Notes: generated from the sequence alone by a model not told the origin. 64,000 nucleotides of DNA from Pluralibacter gergoviae ATCC 33028 = NBRC 105706 (GCF_001598855.1 NZ_BCZS01000008.1:1-64000); one strand, 5' to 3'. Shown: positions 51,682 through 63,078, counted from the stretch's first letter. Numbers and translations are program-made.

Positions 51682-51872
51682 GTTAAGAGGGCTCGCCGCC
51701 GCCCTCTTAACAATCTCGGCTCCCGGCAACAAAAATCGCCGCTGCGCGGAACCTCAGATTCTGACGTCTGGCTTTCGGGTACGGGCGCGATGCAACATCC
51801 CTGTAAGTCGCGCCCTCAGCCCGCATCCCTGCGGGCTGCCCCGGCCAGACGTCAGAATCTGAGGCGATTTTT
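51682..51872. repeat. Complex nested inverted-repeat element between mak and sbcC
   Basis: Five perfect pairings are visible: 51682-51692 with 51701-51711 (11 bp, GTTAAGAGGGC); 51731-51738 with 51865-51872 (8 bp, AAAAATCG); 51752-51772 with 51844-51864 (21 bp); 51783-51790 with 51808-51815 (8 bp, GGGCGCGA); 51817-51824 with 51831-51838 (8 bp, CAGCCCGC). The last two are hairpins inside the loop of the 21-bp stem, giving a cloverleaf-like fold beside a separate hairpin. No coding potential. Could be a miniature inverted-repeat element or a structured RNA. Confidence 0.8.
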
Positions 51873-51933
51873 AGCCGGACGTTAACACCCTCAGAGTGTA
51901 TGGATATTGTGCGAATAGATAGAGATAACGTAG

Positions 51934-51959
51934 GCCCGGCAAGCGAAGCGCCGCCGGGC
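51934..51959. repeat. REP-like palindromic element
   Basis: GCCCGGC / GCCGGGC arms around AAGCGAAGCGCC, preceded by GTAG. The same family as at 5988-6022. Lies just downstream of sbcC and adjacent to the larger inverted-repeat element. Confidence 0.7.
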
Positions 51960-51973
51960 ATTTTCCACTGACG

Positions 51974-54900
51974 TTAACCTGTCACCGCAAACCCTTTATC
52001 CAGCCTGCTGTAGCCCAGGCCGTTGATTTTGCGCACCCGGATCTGCACCGGAATACGCTCTTTCATCGCCTCCACGTGGCTGATGACGCCGATGATTTTG
52101 CCGCTGGCGTTAAGCGCGTCCAGCGCATCCAGGGCGGTGTCCAGCGTTTCGCTGTCCAGCGTGCCGAAGCCCTCGTCGAGGAACAGGGAGTCAATGCGCG
52201 TGCGGTGGCTCACCAGGTCCGACAGCGCCAGCGCCAGCGCGAGGCTGACGAGGAAGCTCTCGCCGCCGGAGAGGGTGCGGGTATCGCGCACCGCGTCGGC
52301 CTGCCAGGTATCGACCACCTCCAGCTCGAGCGCTTCGCTGGCCTTGCGCTGCAGCAGATAGCGGCCGTGCAGGCGCGAGAGCTGCTCGTTCGCCAACCAC
52401 ACCAGATTATCCAGCGTCAGCCCCTGGGCGAACTTGCGGAACTTGTCGCCCTCTTTCGAGCCGATCAGCCCGTTGAGCCAGCTCCAGTCCTCCAGGGTCT
52501 GCGCGGCGCGCGCTATCTGCGCCGCGAGCGCCTGCTGGCGCAGGCGGTTTTCGCCGTCCTGCCTGAGCTGCTGGTGGATTTCGCCCTGGGCGGCGCTGCC
52601 GTCGCGCAGGCGGCGGGTGATCGACGCCAGCTGCTCTGCGATAGCGCTAAGTTCAGCCGTCGGCGCAAGCGCGCCGGGCCTGTTTTCGCGATGCTGCGCC
52701 AGCGCGGCGTCGGCCTGAGCGGCCAGGGCCTGCTGCTGCTGGCACTGATTTTCCAGTTCCTGCTTCAGCGCCTCGAGCCGGCGGCGGGTATCGTCGTCCA
52801 GCAGGGCGGCGAGAAATGCTTCCCGGGTGCTGAACTCGCTGGCGCTCAGGCCGTCGCTGAACGCCCGCCCGGCCGCGTCGAGGCGCTCGCGCTCCCGGGC
52901 CTGCTGATGAGCCAGGGTCTGCCACTGGCTTTGCAGTGACACGCACTCGTCGTGCAGCGGCTGCCAGCCCTCAAGCGGCGCCGGGCCGGGATCGGCGTCG
53001 GGCGACGCTTCCGGCAGGGTATCCAGCAGCGGCTGCAGTCGGGCAAGCTGCTGCTGCACCTGCAGCTGTTCGTCGCTGTGCGCCTGCCACTGTTGACTTT
53101 CGGTTTCGCGCTGCCTGAGCCACGCCTGCTCTTCGTCCGGCGCCGGGGCGGTCAGGCCCAGAGACGCCAGCGCGTCGGCCAGCGTCCGCTGGCGGTCGGC
53201 AAGCTCCTGCTCCAGCGTTTTTACTTCGGCGTCCAGCGCCGCTGTCTGCGCCTCCAGGCCGAGCCGCTGGCCGTGCTGCCACAGCCGCTGTCCGATGTTT
53301 TCCTGCTCGTCGAGCCAGCCGCTGATGTCATCGTCCGGCGTCAGGTTTATCTGCAGGCTTTGCGCAACGCGCTGCCAGTCGAGGGTGAGCGCTTGCTCCT
53401 GCGCAGACAGGCCTGCGAGCTCGCTCTGTTCGGTCTGGTGCTGCCGGTTCAGCGCCTCCCGCTGGCCGCGCAGGGCGGCGCCGGATTCGGCCAGCTGTTC
53501 GACCTCTTTTTTCAGCGCCTCGCGGCGGGCCTCGTTGGCTCCCGGCTTCAGCGCCTGATAGGCCGCTACCGCAGGATGCTCCGTGGCGCCGCACAGCGGG
53601 CAGGGTGCGCCGGGCTGCAGGCGGTCGCGCTCGGCGCTCAGGCCGGCAATGATCTTCTCCTGCTCGCACAGCGTGCTGACGTCGGTAAATTGCTGCTGCT
53701 TCTCCTTATAGCGCAGCCGCAGAGCGGCAAGCGACGCCTCGCTTTCCGCAAGCTCCCGCTGGCGGCTGACCGCCAGCGTCTGCAGCTGGTTTCGCCTGGC
53801 GCGCAGCGGCTGAAAGCGGCCCTGCAGTTGGTTAAGCTGCTGGCGCAGCGGGCGGCGGGCGTCGTGCTGTTCGATGGCCTGCGCCACCGCCGCGGCATCG
53901 AGCGAGAGACCGGTGGCGGGCAGCGCCGCCAGCTCGGCCGCGAGGGTGGCGCGGCGTTTGCCGAGGTTATCGAGCTGCGACCGGTCCCGGCGCTGCTGGG
54001 TGAACAGTGCCCGCCAGCCCGCCAGCTCCTGCTGCCACTGCCGGTAGTGCGGATGCGCCGCCAGCCAGCTGTCAATCTGCTGCTGTCCGGCGGTGAGCCG
54101 CCGATGTTCCGCCAGGGCGCTGAGGCGCACCCGGTCGCGCAGGGCCAGCTGCTGGCGTAAGCGAGTATTTACTTTTTCTACCTGCGCGTCGGTTTGCGCC
54201 AGCGTCGCCGTCTGGTCCTGCAGGCGCAGCCACAGCGGGCGCAGCCTGTCGGCGGGCGCGGCCAGCGCCAGCGCCGCCAGCGTTGGTCCGGAGTCGGTAA
54301 GCGCCTGCCGCGCCGCGGCCTGCGCGCTGTGCGCCCGGGTCTGGGCGGCAGATTTTTCGCCATCCTGCTGCAGCCACTGCTGCCAGGCCTGCGCTTGTGC
54401 TTGCTCCTCAAGCAGCCGCTTCTCTTCGTCAGTGAGCGCCTGCAAACGCTCGCGCAGCGCCTGCTGCTGGGCGTCGTCGAGCAGCAGCACGCCGGAGGCC
54501 TGCGCCTGCAGCGCGTCGAGGGCGGCTTTGGCCTCTTTATGTTTTTCAAACACCATCGCCGAGATGTGGCCGTAAATTTCAGTGCCGGTGAGCTCCTCCA
54601 GCAGTTCGGCGCGCTCTTTCGGCTTGGCGTTGAGGAAGGCGGCAAATTGCCCCTGCGACAGCAGCATGGATCGCGTAAAGCGGCCGTAGTCCAGCCCGGT
54701 GAGGGAGGCCGTCAGCTCCAGCTTATCCTTCACCTTCTCGGCGAGGATTTTGCCATCCTCGCAGCGGGCCAGCTCCACGCGCGGCGCCTGCAGATTGCCG
54801 TCCGGCTGGTTGCGGGCGCGATTCTGGCTCCAGAAGGCACGGTAGGCCACGCCCCTGACTTCAAACTCCACCTCCGCCAGGCACTCGGCGGTGTCGCGGG

Positions 54901-55117
54901 TCATCAGATCGTTCTGCGACTGCGAAAGGGTGCTCAGGCGCGGTGTTTCGTGGTACAGGGCGAGACAGATGGCGTCGAGCAGGGTGGTTTTGCCCGCCCC
55001 CGTAGGACCGGTAATAGCGAACAGCCCGCTGCTGGCGAACGGCTCGGCGGTGAAGTCAATTTTCCACTCGCCCTTCAGCGAGTTAAGGTTTTTTAAGCGC
55101 AGGCTCAGAATTTTCAC
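51974..55117 (-). CDS. sbcC: Exonuclease subunit SbcC
   Basis: 1047 residues (E. coli 1048). Rad50-like: Walker [10 protein letters not shown] (residues 37-45), long Gln/Ala/Leu/Arg-rich coiled coils on both sides of the zinc hook CPLC (Cys506 and Cys509), ABC signature [20 protein letters not shown] and Walker [15 protein letters not shown]-driven partner of SbcD; the complex cuts hairpins and protein-blocked ends and prevents long palindromes. Start overlaps the sbcD stop by 4 bp. Confidence 0.98.
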   Translation of the reverse strand: MKILSLRLKNLNSLKGEWKIDFTAEPFASSGLFAITGPTGAGKTTLLDAICLALYHETPRLSTLSQSQNDLMTRDTAECLAEVEFEVRGVAYRAFWSQNRARNQPDGNLQAPRVELARCEDGKILAEKVKDKLELTASLTGLDYGRFTRSMLLSQGQFAAFLNAKPKERAELLEELTGTEIYGHISAMVFEKHKEAKAALDALQAQASGVLLLDDAQQQALRERLQALTDEEKRLLEEQAQAQAWQQWLQQDGEKSAAQTRAHSAQAAARQALTDSGPTLAALALAAPADRLRPLWLRLQDQTATLAQTDAQVEKVNTRLRQQLALRDRVRLSALAEHRRLTAGQQQIDSWLAAHPHYRQWQQELAGWRALFTQQRRDRSQLDNLGKRRATLAAELAALPATGLSLDAAAVAQAIEQHDARRPLRQQLNQLQGRFQPLRARRNQLQTLAVSRQRELAESEASLAALRLRYKEKQQQFTDVSTLCEQEKIIAGLSAERDRLQPGAPCPLCGATEHPAVAAYQALKPGANEARREALKKEVEQLAESGAALRGQREALNRQHQTEQSELAGLSAQEQALTLDWQRVAQSLQINLTPDDDISGWLDEQENIGQRLWQHGQRLGLEAQTAALDAEVKTLEQELADRQRTLADALASLGLTAPAPDEEQAWLRQRETESQQWQAHSDEQLQVQQQLARLQPLLDTLPEASPDADPGPAPLEGWQPLHDECVSLQSQWQTLAHQQARERERLDAAGRAFSDGLSASEFSTREAFLAALLDDDTRRRLEALKQELENQCQQQQALAAQADAALAQHRENRPGALAPTAELSAIAEQLASITRRLRDGSAAQGEIHQQLRQDGENRLRQQALAAQIARAAQTLEDWSWLNGLIGSKEGDKFRKFAQGLTLDNLVWLANEQLSRLHGRYLLQRKASEALELEVVDTWQADAVRDTRTLSGGESFLVSLALALALSDLVSHRTRIDSLFLDEGFGTLDSETLDTALDALDALNASGKIIGVISHVEAMKERIPVQIRVRKINGLGYSRLDKGFAVTG

Positions 55118-56316
55118 GACGGCTTCTCCTCGGCCAGCGCCTGAATGGCTTGATTAAATAGCTGCCTGAGCCGCTGCTGATGCGGCTCTTCGAGCGTCTC
55201 CAGCGCCAGCCGGCGCGCAAATACCTCTTCCACTTTTAGTTCGCTGAGGGTTTCCCGCCGGCTGCTGGCCATGATGCGCTGCCTCTGTTCGCGGCTGCGG
55301 CGCACCAGCAGCACCTCGACGGGGAGGTCTTCGGTCAGGGTCTGAATTTTACGCTGGATATCGTGCAGGTACTCGTCGCTGGTTATTTCGATATCGAGCC
55401 AGGTAACGGGGTCGGCCGGGGCATCCCGCCACTGCGCCAGCTGTTCGCTGATGGCGGCAAAGTTGCCCTTGAGCACCGCCAGCGGCCGGGTTACCGGCAC
55501 AGCCAGCGGCGTCACCTCCTGTAACTTTCCGTCGGCAAAGGTCACCAGATTGACGATCTTCTCCCTGCCGGTCTCATCAAAGCTGAGCGCAATCGGCGAT
55601 CCGCAGTAGCGGATATGCTCGCTGCCGCCGACTTTCTGCGCCCGGTGGATGTGGCCGAGGGCGATATAGTCCGCCGGGGGAAAATTTTGCGCCGGGAACG
55701 CGTCGAGCGTGCCAATATAGATATCGCGCACCGCGTCGCTTTTGCTGGCGCCGACGGTAGTGAGGTGGCCGCTGGCAATAATCGGCAGCGCCCGCTCGCC
55801 GCGCAGGGTCAGAGCCTGCCGGTACTGCTGCTGATAGTAATCGGTAATGGCCTGCAGCAGCGTTTGCTGCTTCTCGCCCGCCGAGGCGCCCGCCTGGCTG
55901 ACCGTAACGTCGCGCGGGCGCAGGAAGGGCACCGGACAGAAAATGGCGCCGGGCGCGCCGTCGCGCTGCTTCAGCTCGCAGGGCTGCGCGCCGCTGCCCG
56001 CCACCACGGTGGTGTTAAGAAACGCCAGAATATCGCGGGACTCATTCAGGGTTGCCACCGAGTCGTGGTTGCCCGCCAGCACTACCAGATGACAGCCGGT
56101 TTGCTGTAATTTGACAACAAAACGGTTGTACAGCTCGCGGGCGTAGCTCGGCGGCGCGCCGGTATCGAAAATGTCACCCGCCACAATGATGGCATCGACC
56201 CGCTGCGCGTCCGCCGTTGCCAGCAGCCAGTCGAGAAAGGCTTCATGTTCGGCGGCCCGGCTCTTGCTGTAAAAGTTCTGGCCGAGGTGCCAGTCGGAGG
56301 TGTGGAGAATGCGCAT
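55114..56316 (-). CDS. sbcD: Exonuclease subunit SbcD
   Basis: 400 residues, E. coli length. Mre11-type phosphoesterase motifs: DWHLGQNF (motif I), AGDIFDTG (II), LAGNHDS (III), and later GHLTTVG and ALGHIHRAQ. Manganese nuclease of the SbcCD complex. First gene of the sbcDC operon, divergent from phoB. Confidence 0.98.
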   Translation of the reverse strand: MRILHTSDWHLGQNFYSKSRAAEHEAFLDWLLATADAQRVDAIIVAGDIFDTGAPPSYARELYNRFVVKLQQTGCHLVVLAGNHDSVATLNESRDILAFLNTTVVAGSGAQPCELKQRDGAPGAIFCPVPFLRPRDVTVSQAGASAGEKQQTLLQAITDYYQQQYRQALTLRGERALPIIASGHLTTVGASKSDAVRDIYIGTLDAFPAQNFPPADYIALGHIHRAQKVGGSEHIRYCGSPIALSFDETGREKIVNLVTFADGKLQEVTPLAVPVTRPLAVLKGNFAAISEQLAQWRDAPADPVTWLDIEITSDEYLHDIQRKIQTLTEDLPVEVLLVRRSREQRQRIMASSRRETLSELKVEEVFARRLALETLEEPHQQRLRQLFNQAIQALAEEKPS

Positions 56317-56413
56317 AGGATTTCCGCGGCGGTAAAAGAAGGCGACCAGTATAAACGCTTAAAGATAACAGGGCGATGGCCGGATTTTTACCGCGTTACG
56401 GCAGTGCAACAAA

Positions 56414-56456
56414 GCGTCAGTTTTTTCATAAATTTGTCATAAAACTGACGCATAAT
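56414..56456 (+). promoter_or_regulatory. Pho box and promoter of phoB
   Basis: Three 7-mers at 11-bp spacing: TTTTCAT (56423-56429), TTGTCAT (56434-56440), CTGACGC (56445-56451), separated by AAAT/AAAA. This is the PhoB binding pattern and closely matches E. coli phoB. CATAAT at 56451-56456 is a likely -10. The outer GCGTCAG (56414-56420) is the exact inverse of CTGACGC. Confidence 0.85.
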
Positions 56457-56498
56457 GGCGACGCCTCATCTTTGGGTAACAGTTTAACGGGACTACGC

Positions 56499-57188
56499 AT
56501 GGCGAGACGCATTCTGGTGGTAGAGGATGAAGCACCCATTCGCGAAATGGTGTGCTTTGTTCTGGAGCAAAATGGCTTTCAGCCGATTGAGGCGGAAGAT
56601 TATGACAGCGCCGTGAATCAGCTCAACGAGCCCTGGCCCGAGCTTATCCTGCTCGACTGGATGCTGCCCGGCGGTTCGGGACTGCAGTTTATCAAGCATC
56701 TCAAGCGCGAAGCGCTGACCCGCGATATTCCGGTGGTGATGCTGACGGCGCGCGGCGAAGAGGAAGACCGGGTGCGCGGTCTGGAGACCGGCGCGGACGA
56801 CTACATTACCAAACCCTTCTCGCCAAAAGAGCTGGTGGCGCGCATTAAGGCCGTGATGCGCCGCATCTCGCCGATGGCGGTGGAGGAGGTGATAGAGATG
56901 CAGGGGCTGAGCCTCGATCCCTCTTCACACCGGGTGATGACCGGCGAAGCGCCGCTGGATATGGGACCGACGGAGTTTAAGCTGCTGCACTTCTTTATGA
57001 CCCACCCGGAGCGGGTCTACAGCCGGGAGCAGCTGCTGAACAACGTCTGGGGCACCAACGTCTACGTCGAGGACCGGACGGTAGATGTGCATATCCGTCG
57101 CCTGCGCAAGGCGCTGGAGCACAGCGGGCATGACCGGATGGTGCAAACCGTGCGCGGTACGGGCTACCGTTTTTCGGCCCGCTTCTGA
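56499..57188 (+). CDS. phoB: Phosphate-regulon response regulator PhoB
   Basis: 229 residues, as E. coli. Receiver domain with acidic pocket ED (9-10), phospho-acceptor Asp53 (LLDWMLPG) and Lys in [10 protein letters not shown]; OmpR-type winged helix from about residue 130 ([20 protein letters not shown], ending [12 protein letters not shown]). Activates the pho regulon when phosphorylated by PhoR. The start MARRILVV is fixed by comparison; the frame extends upstream without coding character. Autoregulated through the Pho box. Confidence 0.98.
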   Translation: MARRILVVEDEAPIREMVCFVLEQNGFQPIEAEDYDSAVNQLNEPWPELILLDWMLPGGSGLQFIKHLKREALTRDIPVVMLTARGEEEDRVRGLETGADDYITKPFSPKELVARIKAVMRRISPMAVEEVIEMQGLSLDPSSHRVMTGEAPLDMGPTEFKLLHFFMTHPERVYSREQLLNNVWGTNVYVEDRTVDVHIRRLRKALEHSGHDRMVQTVRGTGYRFSARF

Positions 57189-57210
57189 CAACTGACTGGA
57201 GTATCACCGC

Positions 57211-58488
57211 GTGCTTGAACGGCTGTCGTGGAAAAGACTGGTTTTTGAGCTGATCCTCTGCTGTATTCCGGCCCTGATCCTCGGGCTTATCTTTGGCCGG
57301 CTGCCGTGGTTTTTACTGGCCGCCGTGACCGGGCTGCTGGCCTGGCACTTCTGGAATTTACTGCGCCTCTCCTGGTGGCTGTGGGTTGACCGCAGTATGA
57401 CGCCGCCGCCCGGCCGCGGCAGCTGGGAGCCGCTGCTTTACGGCCTGCACCAGATGCAGATGCGCAATAAAAAGCGCCGCAAAGAGCTGGGCAACCTCAT
57501 TAAGCGCTTTCGCAGCGGCGCGGAGTCGCTGCCGGACGCGGTGGTGCTTATTACCGAAGAGGGGGCGATTTTCTGGTGCAACGGCCTGGCCCAGCAGCTG
57601 CTGAACCTGCGCTGGCCGGACGATAACGGGCAGAATATCCTCAACCTGCTGCGCTATCCCGAATTTTCCCACTATCTTAGCGTCCGCGACTTCAGCCGCC
57701 CGCTCAACCTGGTGCTCAACAGCGGTCGCCATCTTGAACTGCGGGTGATGCCCTACAGCAAAAAGCAGCTGCTGATGGTGGCCCGCGACGTGACCCAGAT
57801 GCACCAGCTTGAGGGGGCGCGGCGCAGCTTTTTTGCTAACGTCAGCCACGAGCTGCGCACGCCGCTGACGGTGCTGAAGGGCTATATGGAGATGATGGAT
57901 CAGCTGGAGGGCAGCGCCCAGGAGAAGGCGCTGCACACCATGCGCGAGCAGACCCAGCGCATGGAGAGCCTGGTCAATCAGCTGCTGACGCTGTCGCGGA
58001 TCGAGGCTTCGCCGCAGGGGCCGCTGCGCGAGACGGTGGATGTGCCGCTGATGCTGCGGGTCGTTGAGCAGGAGGCGCTGGCCCTGAGCCGCGGCCGGCA
58101 GCCGCTGCACTTTGAGGTGGAGCAGGGATTAAAGGTCTTCGGCAGCGAAGAGCAGCTGCGCAGCGCGGTGTCCAATCTGGTGTACAACGCAGTCAACCAC
58201 ACGCCGGAAGGAACCGCCATTACGGTGCGCTGGCAGCGCGCCCCCGGCGGAGCGCTGTTCAGCGTCGAGGACGACGGGCCGGGGATTGCGCCGCAGCACA
58301 TTCCGCGCCTCACAGAACGCTTCTATCGCGTGGACAAAGCGCGATCGCGGCAGACCGGCGGCAGCGGGCTGGGGCTGGCTATCGTCAAGCACGCCGTCAG
58401 CCACCACGATAGCCGCCTGGAGATAAGCAGCGAGCCGGGGCACACGCGCTTTAGCTTTCTGCTGCCGGAACGTTTGCTTGCCGGTTAG
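57211..58488 (+). CDS. phoR: Phosphate-regulon sensor kinase PhoR
   Basis: 425 residues (E. coli 431). GTG start. Two N-terminal membrane helices (about residues 10-55), a basic linker, a PAS domain (about 95-190), the phospho-acceptor His213 in [15 protein letters not shown], and HATPase motifs [32 protein letters not shown]. No large periplasmic sensor, as expected: PhoR reads phosphate status through PstSCAB-PhoU. 22 bp after phoB, same operon. Confidence 0.98.
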   Translation: MLERLSWKRLVFELILCCIPALILGLIFGRLPWFLLAAVTGLLAWHFWNLLRLSWWLWVDRSMTPPPGRGSWEPLLYGLHQMQMRNKKRRKELGNLIKRFRSGAESLPDAVVLITEEGAIFWCNGLAQQLLNLRWPDDNGQNILNLLRYPEFSHYLSVRDFSRPLNLVLNSGRHLELRVMPYSKKQLLMVARDVTQMHQLEGARRSFFANVSHELRTPLTVLKGYMEMMDQLEGSAQEKALHTMREQTQRMESLVNQLLTLSRIEASPQGPLRETVDVPLMLRVVEQEALALSRGRQPLHFEVEQGLKVFGSEEQLRSAVSNLVYNAVNHTPEGTAITVRWQRAPGGALFSVEDDGPGIAPQHIPRLTERFYRVDKARSRQTGGSGLGLAIVKHAVSHHDSRLEISSEPGHTRFSFLLPERLLAG

Positions 58489-58903
58489 GCGCGTTTGGCC
58501 GCCGGCTGTAATGCCAGCTTGACAACAGCCCGCTCTGGCGGGTTTTTGGGCGCTAATGTCAATGTGCGGCCGAATAACAATCCAACGTCTGATGCTTTTT
58601 TGTTCGCATTATTATCCATTCATTTTTCTAATGGCCGGTTGATAACTCCTGAGCAAAACTGATTACCAGAATATTCCTCTGGTTTTACGATCCCTTGTTG
58701 CTTTGAAACGTTATAAGCGTTTAAATTGCCCCCCATGCAGCCACATAAAATCTGCATATGCGTGACAAACCCAATAACAATTCTTTGCACGCAAACAAAC
58801 GAAGCATTTCCTGCTTCATAAGTACGCAAGCGATAGCCCGATTTTACAATGCGCTACGCGACGTTTTGTTTTCAACACCACATCCACAGGCAGTAAAGCG
58901 TTT
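58489..58903. promoter_or_regulatory. phoR-brnQ intergenic region
   Basis: 415 bp. A terminator lies near 58529. The rest, AT-rich in 58580-58850, should hold the brnQ promoter. No gene or small RNA is supported. Confidence 0.5.
58529..58547 (+). terminator. Terminator of phoBR
   Basis: CCCGC / GCGGG with loop TCTG, followed by TTTTT (58543-58547). Short stem but classical form, about 40 bp after phoR. Confidence 0.7.
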
Positions 58904-60223
58904 ATGACCCATCAGTTGAAATCTCGCGACATCATCGCTCTGGGCTTTATGACCTTTGCGCTGTTCGTTGGCGCCGGTAACATCATATTCCCTCCCATGG
59001 TTGGCCTGCAGGCCGGTGAGCACGTCTGGACGGCGGCGGTCGGCTTTCTTATCACCGCAGTCGGTCTGCCGGTGCTGACGGTCGTCGCGCTGGCGAAAGT
59101 CGGCGGCGGCGTGGATAGCCTGAGCACGCCGATTGGCAAAGTGGCCGGTCTTCTGCTGGCGGTGGTGTGCTACCTGGCCGTGGGGCCGCTGTTCGCTACC
59201 CCGCGTACCGCGACCGTCTCTTTTGAAATGGGCATTGCGCCGCTGACCGGCGAGGGCCCGCTGCCGCTGTTTATCTACAGCCTGGTCTACTTTGCGCTGG
59301 TTATCCTCGTCTCGCTCTACCCAGGCAAGCTGCTGGATACCGTCGGCAACTTCCTTGCGCCGCTGAAAATTCTGGCCCTGACCGTGCTGTCGGTGGCGGC
59401 CATCATGTGGCCTGCCGGCACGCTCAGCAATGCGCTTGAGGCCTACCGGACCGCGCCGTTCTCCAACGGCTTCGTCAACGGTTACCTGACGATGGATACC
59501 CTCGGCGCGATGGTATTCGGCATCGTTATCGTCAACGCCGCCCGCTCCCGCGGCGTGACCGAAGCGCGTCTGCTGACCCGCTATACCGTGTGGGCCGGAC
59601 TGATGGCGGGCGTCGGCCTGACGCTGCTTTACCTGGCGCTGTTCCGCCTCGGCTCCGACAGCGGTTCGCTGATTGAGCAGAGCGCTAACGGTGCGGCGAT
59701 CCTCCACGCCTACGTCCAGCACACCTTCGGCGGTGCGGGCAGCTTTATGCTGGCGGCGCTGATCTTTATCGCCTGCATGGTGACCGCCGTGGGCCTGACC
59801 ACCGCCTGCGCCGAGTTCTTCTCCCAGTACCTGCCGCTCTCCTATCGCACGCTGGTCTTTATCCTCGGCCTGTTCTCGATGGTGGTCTCCAACCTCGGTC
59901 TGAGCCATCTGATTCAGGTGTCGATCCCGGTGCTGACCGCTATCTATCCGCCGTGTATCGTGCTGGTGCTGCTGAGCTTTACCCGCGGCTGGTGGCACAA
60001 CTCGTCGCGGATTATCGCCCCGGCGATGTTCATCAGCCTGGTATTTGGCCTGCTGGACGGTATTAAAGCCTCGGCCTTCGCTGGTATACTTCCGGCCTGG
60101 AGCACCCACCTGCCGCTTGCGGAGCAGGGTCTGGCCTGGCTGATGCCAACCGTCATTGCCACCGTGCTGGCGGTCGTCTGGGATCGCGCGGCGGGCCGTC
60201 AGGTCACCTCTAACGCGCATTAA
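58904..60223 (+). CDS. brnQ: Branched-chain amino acid transporter BrnQ (LIV-II)
   Basis: 439 residues, E. coli length. LIVCS family, about 12 helices: [20 protein letters not shown] near the start, [18 protein letters not shown] in the middle. Sodium- or proton-coupled import of Leu, Ile and Val. A strong terminator follows; proY is next, as in E. coli. Confidence 0.97.
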   Translation: MTHQLKSRDIIALGFMTFALFVGAGNIIFPPMVGLQAGEHVWTAAVGFLITAVGLPVLTVVALAKVGGGVDSLSTPIGKVAGLLLAVVCYLAVGPLFATPRTATVSFEMGIAPLTGEGPLPLFIYSLVYFALVILVSLYPGKLLDTVGNFLAPLKILALTVLSVAAIMWPAGTLSNALEAYRTAPFSNGFVNGYLTMDTLGAMVFGIVIVNAARSRGVTEARLLTRYTVWAGLMAGVGLTLLYLALFRLGSDSGSLIEQSANGAAILHAYVQHTFGGAGSFMLAALIFIACMVTAVGLTTACAEFFSQYLPLSYRTLVFILGLFSMVVSNLGLSHLIQVSIPVLTAIYPPCIVLVLLSFTRGWWHNSSRIIAPAMFISLVFGLLDGIKASAFAGILPAWSTHLPLAEQGLAWLMPTVIATVLAVVWDRAAGRQVTSNAH

Positions 60224-60242
60224 TCGACGCGAACAGGTTTTT

Positions 60243-60279
60243 AACCACGGGGCCGCTGGGCCCCGTGGTTTTGTTTTTT
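60243..60279 (+). terminator. Rho-independent terminator of brnQ
   Basis: AACCACGGGGCC / GGCCCCGTGGTT, 12-bp stem, loop GCTG, then TTGTTTTTT. Confidence 0.92.
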
Positions 60280-60305
60280 GTATGGCACGGGAAAGATGTT
60301 AATTA

Positions 60306-61682
60306 ATGGAAACGACAAATAAGCTGAAGCGTGGCCTGAGCGCCCGCCACATTCGCTTTATGGCGCTGGGGTCGGCCATCGGCACGGGCCTTTTTTATGG
60401 CTCGGCAGACGCCATCAAAATGGCCGGCCCGAGCGTGCTGCTGGCCTACATCATCGGCGGCGCCGTCGCCTATATCATCATGCGCGCGCTGGGCGAGATG
60501 TCGGTGCACAACCCCTCCGCCAGCTCCTTTTCGCGCTATGCCCAGGAGAACCTCGGGCCGCTGGCGGGCTACATTACCGGCTGGACCTACTGCTTTGAGA
60601 TCCTGATTGTCGCCATCGCCGACGTCACCGCCTTCGGCATTTACATGGGCGTCTGGTTTCCGACCGTGCCGCACTGGATCTGGGTGCTGAGTGTGGTGCT
60701 GCTCATCTGCGCCATTAACCTGATGAGCGTCAAGGTGTTCGGAGAGCTGGAGTTCTGGTTCTCGTTCTTTAAAGTAGCCACCATCATCATTATGATCGTC
60801 GCCGGTTTCGGCATCATTATCTGGGGCATCGGCAACGGCGGAGAGCCGACGGGAATTCATAACCTGTGGAGCAACGGCGGCTTCTTCAGCCACGGCTGGC
60901 TGGGGATGGTCATGTCGCTGCAGATGGTGATGTTCGCCTACGGCGGCATTGAAATTATCGGCATCACCGCCGGCGAGGCAAAGGATCCGGAGAAGTCCAT
61001 TCCGCGCGCCATCAATTCGGTGCCGATGCGTATCCTGGTGTTCTACGTCGGCACGCTGTTTGTGATCATGTCTATCTACCCGTGGAACCAGGTGGGCACC
61101 GCCGGCAGCCCGTTCGTGCTGACCTTCCAGCATCTGGGCATTACCTTTGCCGCCAGCATCCTCAACTTCGTGGTGCTGACCGCCTCGCTGTCCGCCATTA
61201 ACTCCGACGTGTTCGGCGTTGGCCGGATGCTGCACGGCATGGCGGAGCAGGGGAGCGCGCCGAAGATCTTCGCCAGAACCTCGAAGCGGGGCATTCCGTG
61301 GGTTACCGTGGTGGTGATGACCGTGGCGCTGCTGTTTGCCGTTTATCTCAACTACATCATGCCGGAAAACGTCTTCCTGGTGATCGCCTCGCTGGCGACC
61401 TTCGCCACCGTCTGGGTGTGGATCATGATCCTGCTGTCGCAGATAGCCTTCCGCCGCCGTCTGCCGCCGGAAGAGGCGAAGGCGCTGAAGTTTAAAGTGC
61501 CGGGCGGCGTGGCGACCACCACCGTGGGCCTGTTGTTCCTGGTCTTTATCATTGCGCTTATCGGCTGGCATCCGGAGACCCGCATCTCGCTGTACGTCGG
61601 CTTTGCGTGGATAGCCCTGCTGCTGATCGGCTGGTGGGTGAAGGGAAGGCGGGCCGGCCTGCGCGCGCAGACCGGCCGGTAG
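60306..61682 (+). CDS. proY: Amino acid permease ProY
   Basis: 458 residues (E. coli 457). APC superfamily: [20 protein letters not shown] (substrate-binding helix 1), [40 protein letters not shown]. About 12 helices. Annotated as a proline-type permease; in several bacteria this protein is linked to histidine or proline uptake and is often cryptic. Convergent with a porin gene 4 bp away. Confidence 0.95.
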   Translation: METTNKLKRGLSARHIRFMALGSAIGTGLFYGSADAIKMAGPSVLLAYIIGGAVAYIIMRALGEMSVHNPSASSFSRYAQENLGPLAGYITGWTYCFEILIVAIADVTAFGIYMGVWFPTVPHWIWVLSVVLLICAINLMSVKVFGELEFWFSFFKVATIIIMIVAGFGIIIWGIGNGGEPTGIHNLWSNGGFFSHGWLGMVMSLQMVMFAYGGIEIIGITAGEAKDPEKSIPRAINSVPMRILVFYVGTLFVIMSIYPWNQVGTAGSPFVLTFQHLGITFAASILNFVVLTASLSAINSDVFGVGRMLHGMAEQGSAPKIFARTSKRGIPWVTVVVMTVALLFAVYLNYIMPENVFLVIASLATFATVWVWIMILLSQIAFRRRLPPEEAKALKFKVPGGVATTTVGLLFLVFIIALIGWHPETRISLYVGFAWIALLLIGWWVKGRRAGLRAQTGR

Positions 61683-61686
61683 AGAC

Positions 61687-62817
61687 TCAGAAGTCGTAGA
61701 AGAAGGTCATCCAGGTGCTGTCGGCCTCTTCGCTGGAGGCAATTGTCCGCTCGATGTAGACCGACAGGCGCTTAGTGATCGTCGTCCCGGCGCCGAGATA
61801 AACGTGGTTAACCTGGTAGTTCTCGTCGCTTTTCAGGCGCAGCGTATCCGCCGCCACGTAGGGCTGAATGGCCTTCAGGAACGGCTTATCAATATTGAAG
61901 GTATAGCCGCCGAAGGCCTCCAGGCCGTAGCCGCTGCCGGCAAAATAGCGATCCACGCTGCGTTCCCGGGTTGAGGGCACGAAGTCCTTATAGTAGCTGG
62001 CGGTACTGTTCAGATACCAGTTGCCCGGCTGCCAGGTCAGCGCCGTGCCCGACACCTGCTGCTGCGACTTTTTCTGCTCGGGATCGCGCTTGATGGTCGC
62101 TTCGGTATTGCTGAAGGCGGCGCCCCACACCAGCGTTGGCGTGATGGCGTAGTCAAAGCCGATACCCGCTCCGTGGTTGCGGCGGTAGTCGTAGCCGCTG
62201 CCGTCGTGGGCATCGTCCTCCGGCAGCAGGTAGTTGGCGTACAGCGTCACCGGCCCGAAGGTATTCTTATACATGATGCTGTTCTTCGGCCGGTTGGCGC
62301 CGTCGTAGTCGCCGTTGAAGCCGATAGCCGTAGCCCCCGCGTGGCCGTCGTTATCCCAGACGTCGCTCTTGATCCCGACAACCGAATAGTAGACCCCGTA
62401 CTGGTGGCCGTAGGTCAGGGTGCCGTAGCGCGCATCCTTAATCCCCGCCCACAGCTTGCGCTGGCGGTCCCGGTCGCTGCCGGGCACATAGTTGCCGCGC
62501 ATCCCCAGGGCGTGGGCGATATCGACGCCCCACTCGTACTGGGCAATAATCGACGTCCGGTCGCTGAGCGCATAATCGGTATTAAAACGAAAGCGCGTTC
62601 CACCGTCGTGGCCGCGGCTGTCGGACTTATTTGGATTAGGGCCGTTGGTCCAGATCCACTCCGGACGAATACTGCCACCGACGCTGACGCTAAGCGGTGC
62701 TAACAGTCTGTCACCCTGTTTGTCTTTATCGAGAATGGTTATTTCGGCGTGAGCCAGGCCTGGGGCGATAGCGGAAAATAATCCGCTGCCGATTGCCGCT
62801 AAATAAGCGTATCGCAT
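61687..62817 (-). CDS. Outer-membrane general porin-like protein
   Basis: 376 residues. Signal peptide cut after GLAHA. Alternating strands typical of a 16-strand Gram-negative porin: GGTRFRFNTDYALSDRTSII, RKLWAGIKDARYGTLTYGHQ, NSIMYKNTFGPVTLYANYLL, terminal aromatic FFYDF for BAM recognition. It is not OmpC/OmpF/PhoE by sequence feel (no PEFGG loop 3), and belongs to a divergent porin branch. It sits between proY and malZ, where E. coli has no gene. A long AT-rich upstream region suggests its own regulated promoter. Substrate unknown. Confidence 0.82.
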   Translation of the reverse strand: MRYAYLAAIGSGLFSAIAPGLAHAEITILDKDKQGDRLLAPLSVSVGGSIRPEWIWTNGPNPNKSDSRGHDGGTRFRFNTDYALSDRTSIIAQYEWGVDIAHALGMRGNYVPGSDRDRQRKLWAGIKDARYGTLTYGHQYGVYYSVVGIKSDVWDNDGHAGATAIGFNGDYDGANRPKNSIMYKNTFGPVTLYANYLLPEDDAHDGSGYDYRRNHGAGIGFDYAITPTLVWGAAFSNTEATIKRDPEQKKSQQQVSGTALTWQPGNWYLNSTASYYKDFVPSTRERSVDRYFAGSGYGLEAFGGYTFNIDKPFLKAIQPYVAADTLRLKSDENYQVNHVYLGAGTTITKRLSVYIERTIASSEEADSTWMTFFYDF

Positions 62818-63078
62818 TGTTTCCCTCGTGATGTATGTGTTTTGCTATTGTTTTTTATGGTTTTTTAATAAGTGTGTTCAATCTGATAAAAAGTAATAAT
62901 TAAAGTGCTTAAAAGCAATACCTGTCGAATATATGGCTGCAGGCTTGATATCCCGAGAGTAATGTTAATTAGCGTTTTTATTAAATAATTAAATGTAAAT
63001 ATTTGTATATCAACATATTTCATAGGATATTCCTTTTTGTCTAAATATGAACATAAAATAATCATATTAAACAAGTCC
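62818..63078. promoter_or_regulatory. AT-rich region between the porin gene and malZ
   Basis: About 260 bp, very AT-rich (62830-63065), in sharp contrast to the GC-rich malZ that follows. Should hold the porin promoter. No motif is clear; no small gene is supported (a 69-codon minus-strand frame at 62865-63074 has no coding character). Confidence 0.5.

Noticed and set aside
51682-51872. The nested inverted repeats considered as a tRNA
   Set aside because: The overall shape is cloverleaf-like, but the stems are far too long, and there is no anticodon arm, T-loop consensus or CCA context.
52952-54160. 402-codon plus-strand frame inside sbcC
   Set aside because: Gln/Leu/Arg-rich shadow of the SbcC coiled-coil coding sequence; sbcC is intact on the other strand.
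58844-60220. 458-codon minus-strand frame opposite brnQ
   Set aside because: Low-complexity His/Gln/Arg/Asp composition typical of an antisense shadow; brnQ is full length.
60303-61571. 422-codon minus-strand frame opposite proY
   Set aside because: His/Gln/Asp-rich antisense shadow with no domain; proY is full length and matches its family.
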